From positions 18,026,000 through 18,089,999 of the forward strand of contig ML661885.1 in the NCBI GenBank assembly GCA_007570785.1: 64,000 nucleotides of DNA. Reading direction: 5' to 3'. The stretch's first letter is position 1; each line of letters starts with the position of its first letter. Source of the stretch: Antilocapra americana (Eukaryota > Chordata > Mammalia > Artiodactyla > Antilocapridae). This document shows, piece after piece, positions 23,370 to 34,486 of the stretch. The notes below the pieces were generated by a model. It was not told where the DNA came from. It saw nothing but the letters and a program-made list of their open reading frames with translations, and searched no databases. The translations under genes were made by a program, and so were the position numbers.

Positions 23370-23800
23370 TGGCTCCTGCATATCTTCCCAGTCCTTCTCT
23401 CTATGCTTTCCATTATTTATTACATATTAGCTTCTCTTTCTATCTCCTTCTTATGAACTAAACTTTAACTGTTAATCACATAGGACAAGCTGTTTATTGC
23501 CAGAAATATTTTGACCCTTCTATTTCTTCGGCATGGTAAAACATCCCCCAGCTCTGCAGACTGCCTTCTTCTTCTCATTTTCATTTCTAAAGTAATCTAT
23601 TATCTCTTAAAAGACACTATCCTTGACAATTCTGTCTATAATGGTGAAATCCTTTGCCCCTGATCCCATCGGTATCTATGGCATCACTCTGCTTTTTTTT
23701 TTTCTTCTTCTATTTTAAAATGTTCTGGTTTGTTTGCTCACTGACTTATTGTCTTGTTCCGATACCACAATGTATATTCTCATGAAAGAAGAGATTTGAA
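23370..23800 (+). mobile_element. L2 LINE 3' end, ancient
   Basis: 'tgatctggctcctgcatatcttcccag' at 23365-23391 and later 'actatccttgacaattctg' and 'ctcactgacttattgtct' follow the L2 3' order. Divergence is high. No coding frame survives. Confidence 0.5.
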
Positions 23801-24264
23801 AACCTTTCTTGTTAAACATATTTCATTAAACAGTCATAGAATAACTTAACTGGTAAATTAAGATTAAATTTGAAAGCAGTATATTTTAGTTATGCAAGCA
23901 TATTTTCCTTTAATTAGAGTTCTCTTATGCAACTCATTTAAGCCTCCAGGTTTTCAACTATAAAATGTAAATAAAATAATTTTTCCAAATTTTTGTGACC
24001 CTTTAATTAGAAAATTGCATAGTTTAAAACATTTTACTGGAAAAGCTATCAATATTACTAGAATTAGATGAGTTATGACACCAAATAATCTTATGTTATT
24101 ATTCTGAGTATGCATAACCTGAGGAATATACATAAGGCTAATAATAAAAATTCACAGTAAATTAGAAAGTCATGACTTTTCCCTGAGCATGAACATAATA
24201 TGTGACTATAGAAATAACTCATTAAGATAAAAAGAATTATTTTATTTATTTTAAAAAACAATTT
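23801..24264. other. Unassigned AT-rich sequence
   Basis: Nothing recognisable. Confidence 0.55.
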
Positions 24265-24367
24265 AGCTGTGAGTTATGCGGGATCTTAATTTCTGACCAA
24301 AGATCGAACCCTTGTCTCTTGCAGTGCAAGAGCTGATTCTTAATCACTGCACTGCCAGGGAAGTCCC
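24265..24367 (-). mobile_element. CHR-type SINE, partial
   Basis: Reverse complement of the CHR head: 'cgggatcttaatttctgacc', 'gatcgaacccttgtctcttgc' and the terminal 'cactgccagggaagtccc'. The pol III B-box lies in 'gatcgaaccc'. Confidence 0.85.
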
Positions 24368-25811
24368 GAAAGAGCTATTTCAAACAGTGGCTTTCCAGTA
24401 ATCACTGGTACACACATACCTTTCATCATATTGCCTTTTAAAAGGCAACTATTCTATATTTCAACTTTCTTTTTGAAACTAAAATATACATTTTTTTTAC
24501 TTACTCTATGGTTGTTACTCACAACCAACAGTAATATAATAATTGCTATATATGCAAAGAAAACAAATCTTGTTAAATATTAAGAGGTCCATTATCCACT
24601 ACAAGCATACTTGCAATTCTTTTAAGTTTTCAATTGAAAGAAAAAGACAGTCTCAAAAAAGCATTATTTGTTGACTTAACATTCGTTCTGAAATGAGAAA
24701 ACACAAAGTGAATCAGGTTAAAATGATTAATTTGGTTTCTCACCAAGAAATTACCAGTATGACATTCCTTTCCTATTCAGGAAAGCAATTTGAAATTCTT
24801 ATTTAAATGCTTTAAAGAGAAGGGAGGAAGACTTGCATGGTTACCCAAATTGAAAGAGAGCTTAGCAATCATTCAGTGAAATGGATTCCTACCTGGGATT
24901 CCATGGCCTTTAAAAGATCTCTAACTTATCTTTGACATACTTTAAAGTAACAGATGTCTGAAGAGAAACAGACGTTTACCCACAGTAAGCCAACCAGGGC
25001 ATTGATTCTTTTCATTTGGTTATAAATATATCGATTGAGCCTATATGTCATAGGCTCTTATACTTAAAAATATAAAAGTACATAAATTATGTTTTCATAA
25101 TGTGCTCTGCCTTAAGAGATGGTGGATAAAGAATTTTTCAAAACATTAAATTTGTGTTAAGGCCATTTTAACAAATAGTTCTAGGAAATGAGCTGGAGAC
25201 AAATTAACTAATTCAATTCTCTCTTTCTGCAAATAAAGTATCAAAAACCCCAAGTGCAAATAAGTGGCCCAAGGTTATTCAGTTTCTGATTTCTATGTAT
25301 ATAAATGCAAATGCTGTTATGTGAATCTGGTGCATATTTGTGTCCATTAAAGTGAAGCATCATCCATATTGCTTTGCTTGACTTGAGAAAGATGCAGATC
25401 AAATCACATTTCTTTCTAGGCATCCTAAGCTAGAAAACCCAACTGGCTACTTTATTATATGGGAGAAGATATTATTTTCCAAGACAAAAATCAGAGTAAA
25501 TAGTTGACAAAAATGAAGTTGAGTTAGTGGTATTCATGAGGTCAGTGTTTGAAATCAAGACACACAATTGGAAATATTAAAGCTTAATCTTTATAGAAAA
25601 AGTCACATTATTTGATTATAAGAACATGGATTTAATTAATATTTATCTTAAAATTATCTTGGTCTTTATATCTATGAATCAGTCTAAAATATTTTTCATC
25701 TGTCACCTTGAATTACCTTGAACAGTGTCGCTTTATCAGAAAAATAAGTGGTTGGTTGAAACAATCATGGTTGAAAGCTGCAATAAAAATTTCCAAAAAT
25801 AGTTTTGAAAA
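24368..25811. other. Unassigned sequence, no gene seen
   Basis: AT-rich unique-looking DNA. The frame at 25241-25423 has no domain. Confidence 0.5.
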
Positions 25812-26005
25812 CGGCACACCTTAGGCTTGGGAATCAAATATGTCTGATTTTGAATCTAAATTCTACCATCAACTAAAAATAAGTTCTTGTTCAAACTGCT
25901 AGCCTCAATTTCCTCATTTGTGAAATGGGGATCAATAGTACCTAACTAATGGGGGTATGCAGAGAATTGCTTTACAAGCTTTTTACCCAACTAATGGCAA
26001 GCATT
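25812..26005 (+). mobile_element. MIR SINE, split by BovB
   Basis: 'cctcaatttcctcatttgtgaaatgggg' at 25904-25931 is the MIR core. The flanks 'cttgggaatcaaatatgtctga' and 'aatggcaagcattcaata' fit its two ends. The BovB insertion begins in its last bases. MIR is shared by all mammals and is the oldest layer here. Confidence 0.8.
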
Positions 26006-26157
26006 CAATATGAAAGTGCTGCACTCAATATGCCAGCAAATTTGGAAAACTCAGCAATGGCCATAGGACTGGAAAAGGTCAGTTTTCATTCCAATCCCAA
26101 AGAAAGGAAATGCCAAAGAATGCTCAAACTACTGTACAATTGCACTCATCTCACATG

Positions 26158-26163
26158 CTAGTA
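26158..26163. repeat. Left 6-bp target duplication of the solo LTR
   Basis: CTAGTA, repeated at 26669-26674. Other BovB copies read 'catgctagtaaagtaatgc' here, so the site existed once before insertion. Confidence 0.9.
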
Positions 26164-26267
26164 TGTCAGGAAGCATTTGGCAGGAGGCTTCCTGTGTGCT
26201 GTTTCCTGATATCCCTTACTAATCCCTGAATGATTCAGAGATGAGTGGAGAGGCATACCTCTCCCTG

Positions 26268-26313
26268 GAGGGGGTGGGGGGCGGGGGAGGTGGGGGGTGG
26301 GGGATGGGAAGGG
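26268..26313 (+). repeat. G-rich block in LTR U3, quadruplex-prone
   Basis: At least six runs of three or more G within 46 bases, several of five to six G, with loops of one to three bases. Confidence 0.85.
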
Positions 26314-26488
26314 AATACATACATTCTTAAAGTAAAAGTAACTATTTATGGCCTTCTTCCCTTTCTGTTATGGAAAGTGAGTTTTACAACACCCCTCTCA
26401 TTGAGATGGAGTCTAGCCTTATGTTTACTGGATGAGTTGTAAGATTTTTGATCTTTATCTTTGCTGAAAAGGCTATCTTGTAAGACAG

Positions 26489-26518
26489 TATATATATGCC
26501 CACATTATGGTGAATAAA
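26489..26518 (+). promoter_or_regulatory. LTR TATA-like box and polyadenylation signal
   Basis: The TATA-like run at 26489-26500 is followed 13 bases later by AATAAA at 26513-26518. Such close spacing puts the start of R between or just after them. Activity is not inferable from sequence. Confidence 0.6.
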
Positions 26519-26560
26519 CACCTTTACTCCATCAGAGACTTGGTACCCATGTCTCCATTC

Positions 26561-26597
<37 letters not shown>

Positions 26598-26668
26598 TTC
26601 TCTCTTCTTTTATTAACTTATCATTGACTCTGTACCCCCAAGCCCCAGCCCATTAAAGGGCCATAACA

Positions 26669-26674
26669 CTAGTA
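26669..26674. repeat. Right 6-bp target duplication of the solo LTR
   Basis: CTAGTA, identical to 26158-26163; the BovB sequence resumes directly after it. Confidence 0.9.
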
Positions 26675-26715
26675 ATGTAATGCTCAAAATTCTCTAAGCC
26701 AGGCTTCAGCAATAC

Positions 26716-27426
26716 ATGAACTGGGGACTTCCAGATGTTCAAGCTGGCTTTAGAAAAGGCAGAGGAACCAGAGATCAAATTGCCAATATTTGCTGGATCA
26801 TCAAAAAAGCAAGAGAGTTCCAGAAAAACATCTATTTCTGCTTTATTGACTATGCCAAAGCCTTTGACTGTGTGGATCACAATAAACTGTGGAAAATTCT
26901 GAAAGAAATGGCAATACCAGACCACCTGACCTGCCTCTTGAGAAACCTGTATGCAGGTCAGGAAGCAACAGTTAGAACTGGACACGGAACAACAGACTGG
27001 TTCCAAACAGGAAAAAGAGTATGTCAAGGCCGTGTATTGTCACCCTGCTTGTTTAACTTTTATGCAGAGTACATCATGAGACATGCTGGGCTGAAAGAAG
27101 CACAAGCTGGAATCAAGACTGCTGGGAGAAATATCAGTAACCTCAGATTTGCAGAGGACAACACCCTTATGGCAGAAAGTAAAGAGGAACTAAAGAGCCT
27201 CTTGCTGAAAGTGAAAGAGGAGAGTGAAAAAGTTGGCTTAAAGCTCAACATTCAGAAATCTAAGATCATGGCATATGGTCCCCTCACTTCATGGCAAACA
27301 AATGGGCAAACAGTGGAGACAGTGGCAGACTTTATTTTTTTGGGCTCCAAAATCACTGCAGATGGTGATTGCAGCCATGAAATCAAAAGACGCCTACTCC
27401 TTAAAAGGAAAGTTAGACCAACCTAA
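26716..27426 (+). pseudogene. BovB ORF2 reverse transcriptase core, altered catalytic motif
   Basis: A 236-codon frame, the longest BovB frame in the window. Motifs in order: GFRKGRGTRDQIANI (residues 11-25), RT motif A FIDYAKAFD (43-51), motif B QGRVLSP (104-110) and motif C FAED (145-148). The element's usual YADD has Y changed to F and the first, metal-binding Asp changed to Glu. The frame then covers GSKITADGDCS and breaks at 27426 after a small deletion in the 'LLGRKVMTN' region. The start codon is internal to RT and not a true start. It lacks the endonuclease and cannot be functional. Confidence 0.88.
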
Positions 27427-27587
27427 ACAACATATTAAAAAGCAGAGACATTATTTTGCCAACAAAGATCTGTCTCATCAAGGCTATGGCTTTTCCAGTA
27501 GTCATATATGGATGTGAGAGTTGGACTATAAAGAAAGCTGAGTGCTGAAGAATTGATGCTTTTGAATGGTGGTGTTGGAGAAGACTC

Positions 27588-27917
27588 TTGAGAGTCCCTT
27601 GGACTGCAAGGAGATCCAACCAGTCCATCCTAAAGGAGATCAGTCCTGGGTGTTCATTGGAAGGTCTGATTTTGAAGCTGAAACTCCAATACTTCAGCCA
27701 CCTGATGCAAAGAGCTGACTCATTGGAAAAGACCCTGATGCTTGGAAAGACTGAGGGCAGGAGGAGAAGGGGACGATGGAGGATGAGATGGCTGAATGGC
27801 AACACCGACTCATTTGACATGAGTTTGAATGGGCTTCGGGAGTTGGTGTTGGGCAGGGAGGACTGGCATGCTGCAGTTCCTGGGGTCGCAAAGCGTCTAA
27901 TATGGCTGAGCGACTGA
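27588..27917 (+). pseudogene. BovB ORF2 C-terminal end in a shifted frame
   Basis: A 109-codon frame resumes the BovB protein after the frameshift: RVPWTARRSNQSILK (residues 2-16), then a basic GRRRRGRWRMRW run (residues 56-67), to the canonical ending LSD and stop at 27917. A natural ORF2 terminus is therefore present, 19 bases before the terminal (ACTGA)n repeat. Confidence 0.85.
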
Positions 27918-27949
27918 ACTGAACTGAACTGAACTGAATGGCAAGTATT

Positions 27950-28857
27950 ATGAGAATATAAAAACAGCCTCAGTTACCTGCCTTTTTAAAATATTTATTG
28001 AAATAATAAGATAAAGAATGAAAATAAGTACTTAATAAACAAGTAAATTGAGTGCCTTGAATTAAGTGGTGGCTTCAGTTGCAACTACAGTTGATAAGAA
28101 AAATTGCTAAACATTATTGGCCACTAAGACATTGTTTATTCATGCTATCCACAATGAAATTGAATAGTTTAAAAGAAAACAATCATTAGAAACTTTCCTC
28201 ATAGAGTATTTAATTATGGTTCTAGTAATTATTAAATCTAATCAGAAACTCTTCCTACCTCCATCACATATTCAGGGATGTACTGGTGAAACTTTTAGGG
28301 GGATATTCTTACTATTTAGAAGAATGAAATTTAATTTCAAGATATAATATCTCATTTCAAAATGTAAAGCCTTCTTCTGTTTATTGGGTAAAAAATAGGT
28401 AATATGCATTTCCCTGACTCTTTTTGGTATCCTTAAATATATAATCAGGTAGTCATATCAACTTGTATGTAAATGTTGATTGATTGATAACAATGGGAAC
28501 AGACACATTATCCCAACTCTTGAAGTTGGGATATCTTACTAATTCATAATATTGTAATCAGTTTGAAAGTAAACATGAAGGTTCAGATAAGAAGGTTATC
28601 AAACATGATTTCCTAAGCCATTACTTTCTAAAGCCTATTGGTGTCTCACACTCTTTTCCACTAATTTTGAGTCCTTTTAAAATTCTGGATTCTTAAATTG
28701 GATATGGTCTAGTTGGTCTTTGTAGGTATTAATGTATTCTTTCCAGAAATGAATAAAATATTCTAGATAAGATTTAACTACAGTAGCTTAAAAAAAAAAA
28801 CTGTATTACTACTTCCCTTGTTCTTGATGAAGGGCTTTCAAAGTTCTAGCTCTGGAG
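27950..28857. other. Unassigned AT-rich sequence
   Basis: No repeat recognised apart from an A-run near 28790-28800. No gene seen. Confidence 0.5.
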
Positions 28858-31600
28858 TCTTGTCAGTAAGATGGCAAACCAGAAACTATAGACCATCCTT
28901 CCTCCACAGAGACATACAGTTAACAGCAATATATGGACTAAAACACTTTTGTGATAACTCTAGTCATTAGCATTTAGGCCATTATAAAAGCAAGAAAGTA
29001 TTCCAGCAAAAGAGAGAGAGAAAACTTCACAGCATTTGTCACATCCATCTACATCCCTCCCCCTACAATGTATAAGGCAGAGCACTATGAGGAAACCCCC
29101 TATATGAAGTCAAGTTAGTAAAAAACTGTTATAAAAGATGAAGAAAGTCATATTATAATGAAAAAGGGACAATTCAATAAGAAGACATAACACTAAGCAT
29201 TTACATACCCAAGTTCAGGAACCCTAAATATAAGAAGTGAACCTTAACAGATCTAAACGGAGAAATAGACAACACCATGGTAAAGTGGGCATTTCAATAT
29301 TTCACTTTCAATAATTGATAGAACAACAAGCCAGAAGATCAATAAGAAAAGACTTAAACAATACTACATACCAACTTTATCCAACAGACATATAGAGCAT
29401 TTCAAACAAAAACAGAAGAATATATATTCTTTGCAGATGCACATGGACCAGTGCTCATGATAGACCACCTGGTAGGCCACAAAATTAATCTAAAAAATTA
29501 AAAAAGTTTGAAATTATACGAAGTATCTTTTCTAATCACAATGTAATGAAACTAAAATCAATAGCATAAGAAAAACTAAAAAATTCACATACATATGGAA
29601 ACTAAAAACTACACTCTTATATAAGTAATGAGTCAAAGAAGAAATCACAAGGGAATGAAAAAAAATACGTTGGAACAAATAAAAAGGAAAACAAAAAAAA
29701 AAAAACAAAAGAAAAGGAAAACACATATACCTAAACATGAGATAGAGGAAAAGCAGTTCTAAGAAGGAATTTTATAACTATAAAGCATGTATTTGTTAAA
29801 AAAATATATATATATATATATAAAATCAATAACCAAACCATACACCTAAAGGAATTAGAAAAGAAGAACAAATCAAAAGCAGCAGAAAAAAGGAAATAAT
29901 AAAGAAAAGTGAAGAATTGTTATTTTGAAAATGTCAACAAAATTGGCAAGCTCTTGTTTGGATTAACTAAGAAAAGAGAAAATTGAACAAGCTAAAATCA
30001 GAAATGTAAGGTCATTACAAACGTTATTTTGGATGTGTTTGTGAGGTTTTCTGGATGAAAATTACAATCGAATCTGTATTGATTACACCAGATTGCCTGC
30101 ATGAATGTGGATGGTGAGCCTCATTCCATCAGTTGAAAAGAACGAAAAGGCTTAATAAGGATCTCTTCCTGCCTAACAGTTTGAGCCATGAGCTTAGTCT
30201 TTCCTGTACTTCACATGCAGACTGAAACATTGGGTCTCCTGGGATCTCAAGCTTCCTGGATTATATACATATACTATGTTATAGTATGTATACATATATG
30301 CTTTTTGGTTCTATCTCTCTGGAGAATCCTAACATCTTTTGTAATCAAAATAACATGGTAGTTGCATAAAGCAGATAAACAGACCAATGAAATACAATAG
30401 AAAGCCCAGAAAGAAATTCCTGCCTATATTGTAAGTGATCTTCAACAGGAGTGCCAAGATCACTAATGCATAGAGGATAGACACTTCAGTAATGCTTTTG
30501 GGGAAACTGTATCTCCAGATGCAAAGAATTAAGTTGAATTATTGTCTTATGACTAACACATTCACATTATCTTATGCTACATACAAAAAATAATCCAAAC
30601 TAAATTAAAGACTTAAATGTATGACCTAAAACTGTGAGACTACTAGACAACTACAGAGGGGCGGCATTGAACTTAGCAGCAGTTTCCAAAAAATCACAAA
30701 AACCAAAAGCAAAAGAAAAAAAAAAATACATCTATTGGGCATCAAACCAAAAAGTTTCTGCACAATAAAAACACAGTCAGCAGACTGAAAAGGTAAACTT
30801 TAGTATGAGAGAAAGATTTTCAAATCTTATATCTGATAAGAGGATAATATCCCCAATGTAGAAAGAATTCCTACAATTCAACAAGAAAAAAATCAAGTAA
30901 CCTGACTATACAATTAAACAATGATCAAAGGACATGAACAAATATTTTTTGAAGATGATATACAAATGGCCAACAACCATTTGAAAAGATGCTCAACATC
31001 ACAAATCATCAGAGAAATTGTAAATGGTACAACTGCTATGGAAAGATTTTCATTTATTAAAAACAATTAAAAATTGAGTCACAATATTCTGGGTATATAT
31101 CAAAATAATTGAAATAGTGTTTCAAAAAGACACTTCTCTGCCTCTATACATGGTAGTACTATTCATAGCCAAAGGTAGAAGCAACCCAAATCTGCATCAG
31201 GAAAGAAATGGATAAACAAAATGTGACATATATACAATGAAATATTTTTCATTCTTAAAAAAGAAAGGAAATCCTATCATGTGCTACAACATGGATGAAC
31301 CTTTAAGATTATGCCGTGTGAAATAAGCCAGTCACAGGATGACAAATACTGCAATATTCCACTTACATGAAATGTTTAAAGAAATCAAATTCAAAGGAAC
31401 ATAAAGTAGAAAAGTGGTTACCAGGGGCTGGGAGTAAGACAAAAAGTTGTTTAACAGGCATAAAGTTTCAGATTGCAAGATGAAACATTTTTGGAAATCT
31501 GTTTCAAAACAATGTGAATACTCTTAACCCTACTACATTGGACAAAAATGGTTAAGATGGTACATTTTATGTTTTGTGTTTCTTACCACAATAAACAACG
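28858..31600 (+). mobile_element. Old L1 (L1M/L1MA-type), internally deleted and interrupted
   Basis: The left part has 5'-region wording ('cagtaagatggcaaaccaga') and then the ORF2 endonuclease end ('ctttgcagatgcacatgg...tagaccacctggtaggccac'). A (TA)n run lies at 29803-29822. The right part (30341-31600) has ORF2 C-terminal wording ('tggataaacaaaatgtgaca') and the 3' UTR ('gtggttaccaggggctggg') to 'accacaataaa'. The RT segment is missing. All frames are closed. Confidence 0.75.
30030..30340 (+). mobile_element. Ancient LTR-like repeat interrupting the L1M
   Basis: 'cattccatcagttgaaaag' and 'tttttggttctatctctctggagaatcc' match an old mammalian LTR-type repeat whose end reads 'ctggagaaccctgactaat'. 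The family was not named with certainty. It lies where the L1 ORF2 has lost its middle, so deletion and insertion may be linked. Confidence 0.45.
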
Positions 31601-31743
31601 TATAGGTATAACTTTATCTCTGCAAAGACTGAAAGCCCATGGTGTTTAAAAATAACTCAGATTCGGTAGAAATTTTTTCCCCAATCATATTCTCAACCTT
31701 GAAATTAGTACTTTGGGAGTTTTGCTTTGATTCTGTACACAGT

Positions 31744-31958
31744 TGTGTATGTGAGTCTAGTCGCTAAGTTGTGTCCAGCTCTTTTGCAACCCTGTGGACT
31801 ATAGCATGCCATGCGCCACCATCCATGGGATTTCCCAGGCAAGAATACTGGAGTGGGTTGTCACTTCCTTCCCCAGGGGATCTTCCCAACCCAGGGATTG
31901 AACCCACATCTCCTGCATTGGCAGGAGAATTCCATACCACTGAGCCACCAGAGTAGCC
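31744..31958 (-). mobile_element. Bov-tA SINE with perfect 12-bp target duplication
   Basis: TCTGTACACAGT occurs at 31732-31743 and 31959-31970. The SINE is intact between tail ('ctaagttgtgtccagctc') and head ('ataccactgagccacc'). Good preservation and a perfect duplication suggest a fairly recent insertion. Frames of 60-80 codons on both strands here are SINE artefacts. Confidence 0.95.
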
Positions 31959-31970
31959 TCTGTACACAGT

Positions 31971-32399
31971 GTAGTTACTCCAATCTCCAACTTGATTTCC
32001 TTGGTTACAGCGTCAATCTGGTTCTTTTTCCCAACTGTCTCAAAAATGTTTCAAATTAAAATGTCTTCCTTATGACTAACTTCCTGTAGTCTTTGATCTG
32101 AAACTGTATTGACCACTTTGAACATTTTCCATTGGTGCATCAGTTGTGTCATCCCTAAGTCGCAAATCTTAAGTTCTTTCCGAGACCATAAAGAGATCCT
32201 GTGTTTTCCTTTGCTGTAACTGTCTACCAGTGAAGTGGCTATTTTTTGATCTTATAAATTCCACATATTCTTGGTTTATCTCTAATCTACTTCCATACTT
32301 GAAAGTATATAAAATCCTCATTGCTTGGATTCATGACATGAAATTTTAAATATCTACCATTGCAGTCACCTAACATTTCTTCCTTATTCCAGGGGGAAA
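31971..32399. other. Unassigned sequence, no gene seen
   Basis: May be the downstream part of the suspected CR1/L3 relic, but nothing matched. Confidence 0.4.
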
Positions 32400-32905
32400 A
32401 AAAAAATGAAGATAGTTTTATATCTGTTCAAGATGATGTTACTTTGGTAATTAATGTTCATTTATTGAGTCATTTAACTAGTAATGGGTCTGCCTATCAC
32501 CATTATTAACCAGTTCACGTAATCCTATCTTGTATAAAAGAAGAATAAAAATATTTTGCTAATACAGATGACTTATTTCTATATCATTACTCTAGAACAC
32601 CAACCAAGTCATTATGTCAAAAATAGGGAATGGGGACAGTCTACCATATCTTATTCTTGGTGAACACATGCTGACTGCTGCTAATCATGACCTTTTTCAG
32701 TACTCAAAGACCATTCATCCATTTAGTATTCCCTTCAAATATTTTATGAGCATAAATGTCAAGATCTCTGGTCTTTAGTTTTAAGATACTGCCTAACCTT
32801 TTCAGAAACTTGGGGCATTTGCTTTTCTTTATTCTCACGGCAGTTCCCCTATTTTCAATAACTCCTCAAAGATTACTGGCATTGATCTTATCTTCAGAAT
32901 TACTC
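32400..32905 (-). pseudogene. Possible ancient CR1/L3-clade LINE reverse transcriptase relic
   Basis: On the minus strand the order of words follows an old CR1-like mammalian LINE. 'gaaaataggggaactgccg...aaaagcaaatgcccc' stands for the fingers region before the RT. 'agtcagcatgtgttcaccaagaataa' corresponds to the 'GF.K..S' segment, followed by 'atggtagactgtccc' and 'ctatttttgacat'. A much-altered motif A region is near 32530-32570, and 'gaactggttaataatgg' stands for 'NWL.. '. Stops are everywhere. The match is by memory of the family's wording and is not proof. Confidence 0.35.
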
Positions 32906-33655
32906 AGTGCCCTAAATTAGATACTTCCTGAGCCGGAAAAGTGAAGTCTTCCAAGATTTGTTATACTTTTTCTTTTCCTATCTCTTCAACTATTCTGAAT
33001 TTTATTTCTCACTTCCATTTTAGATTTGTCTTTCCAACATGGAGATTATTCTCCTTGACACACAAAATGGAAACAAAATTGAAATTAAGAAAGTAATCTT
33101 TCCCTCTTTTGCTGTCTGTTATTATAGCATTTGGCTCAAGGATAAGAATTTTCACAGTCTTGCTCACTATATAACTAAAAGGTTTTGCTTGCTTTAAGGG
33201 TTTGAAAATGATAATACACTTTCAGAATAAGTCTTCCAATTTCTGTTCTGTGGCGTATTTTTATTTTTAATCTGTGCTCATTAAAAGACCTCATAGAAAG
33301 CACTTTGATTTTCATGGACAGCTCCTCATGTTCATTTTCACCAACATCATACTTTATTTTATGGTTGAAGAACCATTTTGAAAGTTTTTGTGTAACTATT
33401 CCCCCAAATTCATTTATTTACTTATAATAGGTATTGAGAATACAACTTGGAACAGCGCATATAACCATATATGATGTGATGTCTCTCTTAAAGTCACATC
33501 ATTATCATCTCATAAAACAGATTCTCTACATTCATTCATTTATATCCATATTAACAATCCTTATTATTTTTTTTCCTTTATCTCCTGAGATAGAATTTGT
33601 CAGCAAGGGAAAAAATTAGCATTTTCTTTTAGTACCCTGTAGATATTTAAAACTT
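32906..33655. other. Unassigned sequence, no gene seen
   Basis: No clear repeat or coding frame. It could extend the suspected LINE relic to its left. Confidence 0.45.
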
Positions 33656-33840
33656 CCCATGGTAAAGAATCTGCCTGCCAATGCAGGAGACGTGGGTAAA
33701 GGTCCCCGAGTTGGGACGATCCCATGGAGAAGGAAATGGCAACTTACAACCCAAATATTCTTGCCTGGAAAATTCAAAGGACAGAAAAGCCTGACAGATA
33801 ACAGTCCATGAGATCCCAAATAGCTGGACACTACTGAGCA

Positions 33841-33842
<2 letters not shown>
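33656..33842 (+). mobile_element. Bov-tA SINE, degraded
   Basis: 'catggtaaagaatctgcctgcc' to 'gagatcccaaatagctggacactactgagc'. The tail leads directly into a CG/CA microsatellite. Confidence 0.85.

Positions 33843-33890
<48 letters not shown>
33841..33890 (+). repeat. (CG)n(CA)n compound microsatellite
   Basis: About five CG units followed by about eighteen CA units, grown from the SINE tail. Translation of the opposite strand gives a Cys-Val repeat that is not a protein. Confidence 0.95.
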
Positions 33891-33892
<2 letters not shown>

Positions 33893-34486
33893 AAATACTT
33901 TGAAAACAGGGATGGATAAGTTATATCCCTTCTTTAATGAAAGATAGTATTCAGAATTTTTTTTAAGTTAAAATTTTGTTTTTCCATGTTAACACATAAT
34001 GAATGTGTGTCATGTTGCCACTGTCCTCTCTGATGTCTGTGGCAGACAGCACTGAACAGTCAGGGCAGTCTTCACTCTGACCCTGAATATAGGCAAGAAT
34101 CTTCAGCACATTACTTTAGGCACCCAATGTTGATTGCTCAGAGTTGAAGCTCAATTTTAAATATGTGCGCTTCTAACTCTTTCACATTTATAGGCTCTCA
34201 AAATATGTCATTTCCACATTTTAAAATAAAAGCATTGATCTGCTGGTTGTGTAAAAGTTTACATTAATAATTTAGTATAGTTTACAATCATCATTTAATT
34301 ATTTTTCTATAGCAACACTGTTTTCCTACAACATTTGAGATTTGGCAGATTTCTTTCTAAAAACATGATTATTTTTGTGCACAAACAAACCCACTTGTGA
34401 AAGATCATTGTTGAAGTATAGACAAGAACAACATAAAAAAAATTTGGAAGCAACATTTTATTTATAACTAAGGATTCTCATTTCTC
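33891..34486. other. Unassigned sequence, no gene seen
   Basis: Unique-looking sequence. A GC-richer patch at 34012-34110 has no open frame of note. Confidence 0.5.

Larger units (their letters stand above)
26164..26668 (+). mobile_element. Solo LTR (ERV, class II-like) inside BovB
   Basis: The 505-bp unit begins TGTCAGG and ends ATAACA, giving the TG...CA termini of an LTR. It is flanked by a perfect 6-bp duplication, which is typical of betaretrovirus-like (class II) ERVs. It carries a TATA-like 'gtatatatatgcc' (26489-26500), AATAAA (26513-26518), a (TC)n run (26563-26595) and a G-rich U3 block (26268-26313). No internal viral sequence is present, so the provirus was presumably reduced by LTR-LTR recombination. 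Confidence 0.9.
26006..27936 (+). mobile_element. BovB LINE, 5'-truncated, interrupted by a solo LTR
   Basis: BovB starts at 'tgaaagtgctgcactcaatatgcc' and ends in (ACTGA)n at 27936. The flanks 'aatggcaagcatt' (25993-26005) and 'aatggcaagtatt' (27937-27949) form a 13-bp target duplication with one mismatch. A 505-bp LTR (26164-26668) plus one copy of its 6-bp duplication splits the element. Without that insertion the BovB is about 1.4 kb. Confidence 0.95.

Noticed and set aside
33616..33889. Minus-strand frames rich in Cys-Val repeats
   Set aside because: They translate a CG/CA microsatellite plus a degraded Bov-tA; not a protein.
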